64,000 nt of DNA from Amorphoplanes friuliensis DSM 7358 (GTDB lineage Bacteria; Actinomycetota; Actinomycetes; Mycobacteriales; Micromonosporaceae), in assembly GCF_000494755.1 (NCBI RefSeq), contig NC_022657.1, positions 3,696,001-3,760,000 of the forward strand, given 5' to 3'. Shown piece by piece: positions 62,333 to 64,000 of this stretch (positions are counted from its first letter, which is position 1; the number at the start of each line of letters is the position of its first letter). The translations under genes and the position numbers were made by a program. The notes under the pieces are model-generated. The model ran no database searches. It was not told the origin of the DNA and was given only the letters and a program-made list of their open reading frames with translations.

Positions 62333-62432
62333 GCGTCATCCCCCCTCGTCCTCGGCCGTCCGTCTGATCGGCCGGGGGCCGGGAAAACCGAGGAAAACGA
62401 GCGGTGACCGGAGGCACTGCCACACTGGGACG

Positions 62433-62894
62433 ATGGAATCGGTCTGGGACTATCCGCGCCCGCCGCGGCTCGAACGCAGCGCCGCCCGCGTGACGGTCAC
62501 ACACGCCGGTGTGGTGGTGGCCCGCAGCGACCGGTGCCTGCGGGTGCTGGAGACGTCCCACCCACCCGTCTACTACGTGCCGCGGGAGGACATCACTCCC
62601 GACGTGCTGGTGGCGGCGCGCGGGCGGTCGTTCTGCGAGTTCAAGGGGAACGCGAGCTACTGGGACCTGGTCGTCGGGGAGGTCCGCGTCCCCGAGGCCG
62701 GGTGGTCCTACGAGCGGCCGTCACCCGCGTACGCGGACCTGACCGGCGCGGTGGCCTTCTACCCCGGCCGTGTCGACGAGTGCCGGGTGGGTGACGAGGT
62801 GGTGCGTGCCCAGGAGGGCGACTTCTACGGCGGCTGGATCACTGCGGACATCACCGGCCCGTTCAAGGGTGCGCCGGGCACGATGGGCTGGTGA
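62433..62894 (+). CDS. DUF427 domain protein
   Basis: Protein of 153 residues from ATG 62433. DUF427 pattern: VTVTHAGVVVARSDRCLRVLETSHPPVYYVPREDI, CEFKGNASYWDL, SYERPSPAYADLTGAVAFYP. These small beta-fold proteins are widespread in actinobacteria; function is not established. An isolated gene with weak ribosome site. Confidence 0.9.
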   Translation: MESVWDYPRPPRLERSAARVTVTHAGVVVARSDRCLRVLETSHPPVYYVPREDITPDVLVAARGRSFCEFKGNASYWDLVVGEVRVPEAGWSYERPSPAYADLTGAVAFYPGRVDECRVGDEVVRAQEGDFYGGWITADITGPFKGAPGTMGW

Positions 62895-62907
62895 AGGCTC
62901 GTTCGCG

Positions 62908-63138
62908 TCAGGCCTGGTGCTGGTCGGCGCGGCTGCGCTGCACCACGTCGGGGCCGAGCCGGCGGGTGTCACCGTCGAGGAGCCACTCCGGGACGTGATG
63001 ACGGCCGGTGTCGGCCGGGCCGGGCTCCTCGACGGCCGGTTCCTCCCCGCGGAGGCCGAGATAGATCGCGAGGCCCCCGCCGAGGGCGGCGGCGATCACG
63101 ACGAGTCCGAGCAGGATGGAGGTGGCGGAGAAATCCAT
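62908..63138 (-). CDS. Small hypothetical membrane protein
   Basis: Protein of 76 residues: one strongly hydrophobic helix (SILLGLVVIAAALGGGLAIYLGL, split by Gly) then a polar acidic tail with GRHHVPEWLLDG. No family recognised. It ends 13 bp from the DUF427 stop (convergent). Confidence 0.6.
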   Translation of the reverse strand: MDFSATSILLGLVVIAAALGGGLAIYLGLRGEEPAVEEPGPADTGRHHVPEWLLDGDTRRLGPDVVQRSRADQHQA

Positions 63139-63436
63139 GACTGCGAACGTAACGCTTGACGCTCGCGTAGTAACCCTCCGTGCGAGTGAACGGTGCGGGG
63201 TCGCAGGTGCATGATGCAGCGGACATCCGGCCGAACCCTTTCGTGGTACCCCGTCCGGGTGCGGCGGGGACGAACCGCGGAAGTCCCCGGGCCCGGACCT
63301 TCCGGAGGCCGCGGTGGTCTAAGGTAAATCGGTACATCTACGGCAGCCGATGGGCGGGAACCGGGCGACGGGTCAGCAGCTCGGGGGTCACCAGCTCGGG
63401 GGTCACCAGCTCGCGGGTCCACAGCGGAGGCGACGA
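63139..63436 (+). other. Leader region of the sigma-factor gene (298 bp without a gene)
   Basis: The longest gene-free stretch. It holds a short odd-length palindrome TGCATGATGCA (63208-63218), an AT-richer patch around 63316-63340 that may be the promoter, a 15-bp triple direct repeat (63377-63421) and the SD CGGAGG (63426-63431). No small protein is convincing. Confidence 0.5.
63377..63421 (+). repeat. 15-bp direct repeat, three copies, before the sigma-factor gene
   Basis: CAGCTCGGGGGTCAC at 63377-63391 and 63392-63406, and a changed copy CAGCTCGCGGGTCCA at 63407-63421. It sits directly before the SD of the sigma gene, so it is in the leader or overlaps regulator sites. Confidence 0.6.
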
Positions 63437-64000
63437 TGACCGGCACGGAGCCGAGCGACGAGGTGGCCCAGCTCGTCAGCAAGGCTGTCGGCGGTGACCA
63501 GGCCGCCTGGAACGAGATCGTCGAGCGGTTCGGGCGGCGTGTGTGGGCCACCTGCCGGGCCTACCGTCTCAGTCAGGCCGACGCCGCCGACGTCTTCCAG
63601 CAGACCTGGTTGCGGGTGCTGGAAAACCTCGGGTCGCTGCGCGATCCGGCCCGGCTCGGCGCCTGGATCGCCACCACCTGCCGCAACGAGGCGCTCGTGG
63701 CCCTGCGGCGGGCCAAGCGGGCCACGCCGGTCGGGCAGACGTGGTTGCTGGACAGGCCGACCGGGCCCGAGGAGGCGCCCGAGCGCCCGTTCCTGATCGC
63801 CGACCGTGACGCCGAGCTGTGGTCGGCCTTCCAGCGCTTGAGCTCCCGGTGCCAGCACGTGCTGCGGGTGCTGGTCGTCGAGGCCGAGGACGGGCGTCCG
63901 TCCTACGAGCACGCGGCCGAGGTGCTCGAGATGCCCATCGGGAGTCTCGGGCCCACCCGGGGACGATGCCTGACCCAGCTACGCCAGTTCCTGACAGAAG
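63437..64000 (+). CDS. ECF-type sigma-70 family RNA polymerase sigma factor (3' end missing)
   Basis: First 188 codons are in the window; the gene runs off the end. Region 2 (AAWNEIVERFGRRVWATCRAYRLSQADAADVFQQTWLRVL) is typical; region 4 is visible as CQHVLRVLVVEA ... YEHAAEVLEMPIGSLGPTRGRCL. ATG 63437 follows CGGAGG. Cognate promoter and anti-sigma are not in view. Confidence 0.92.

Noticed and set aside
62333..62432. Terminator or operator in the CGGCCG-rich gap
   Set aside because: Short repeats of CGGCCG occur by chance in this composition; no convincing arms.
60111..62561. Long alternative frame beside the 59978-62332 gene
   Set aside because: Shadow of the GGDEF/EAL gene in another frame, Arg/Gly-rich with no domain signature.

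Overview
The window is very GC-rich, uses GTG and TTG starts freely, packs genes into overlapping (ATGA/GTGA) operons, and carries actinobacterial hallmarks: a mycothiol-dependent isomerase-fold protein, a LytR_C protein, an MmyB-type regulator, an AfsR/SARP regulator, an MmpS-like protein, a MEDS/HATPase anti-sigma protein and a GpgS-type glucosyltransferase. The many GGDEF/EAL proteins and secreted glycosidases fit a filamentous soil actinomycete of the Micromonosporaceae (Actinoplanes-like); that placement is inference. I see no tRNA, rRNA, CRISPR, insertion sequence or prophage. No gene-free stretch exceeds 300 bases; the longest (63139-63436) is described as a feature.

Layout. 1-3871: tail of a c-di-GMP phosphodiesterase, then an alpha-oxoamine-synthase-like PLP enzyme, an MFS exporter and an NTF2-like protein in one tight cassette. 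3861-5489: secreted GH27 alpha-galactosidase with a ricin-type lectin domain. 5509-11395: mostly housekeeping genes (isomerase-fold protein, DedA, SDR plus MmyB-type regulator, type II NADH dehydrogenase, DHFR-family protein, LytR_C protein), ending in an array of 17-bp hairpin repeats. 11500-18135: ROK regulator diverging from a six-gene overlapping sugar or polyol operon (binding lipoprotein, permease, ATPase, kinase, SDR, mannose-6-phosphate-isomerase-like cupin), with an operator between. 18165-23296: secreted GH-like protein, GGDEF/EAL protein, CHASE histidine kinase. 23385-29517: RDD/DUF2752 pair, AI-2E-type transporter with a strong terminator, HTH/DUF2975 pair, FMN reductase, response regulator and divergent SpoIIE phosphatase. 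29540-32756: GH43 glycosidase under a LacI-type operator, MEDS/HATPase protein, MmpS-like protein. 32916-38777: a mini P450-like protein, a Tat-exported acetamidase-family protein and, on the other strand, a four-gene operon of polytopic membrane proteins with a possible copper-binding N-terminal histidine. 38900-45194: hypothetical, alpha/beta hydrolase, AfsR-type regulator with SARP-like heptamer repeats, DUF4126-like, STAS and AraC genes. 45196-50566: MacAB-like efflux operon (permease apparently frameshifted) diverging from a two-component system, with a heptamer direct repeat between. 50617-62332: three more GGDEF/EAL-family genes around a GpgS/GT4 pair, a Gfo/Idh plus zinc-less ADH-like pair and an acyltransferase. 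62433-64000: DUF427 protein, small membrane protein and the start of a sigma factor.

Two themes run through the window. One is cyclic-di-GMP signalling: five GGDEF and/or EAL genes in 64 kb. The other is locally regulated carbohydrate use: ROK-, LacI- and unknown-type palindromes sit on TTGACA-like promoters in front of sugar genes. The least explained loci are the alpha-oxoamine-synthase/MFS cassette (974-3871) and the His-rich membrane operon (34938-38777).
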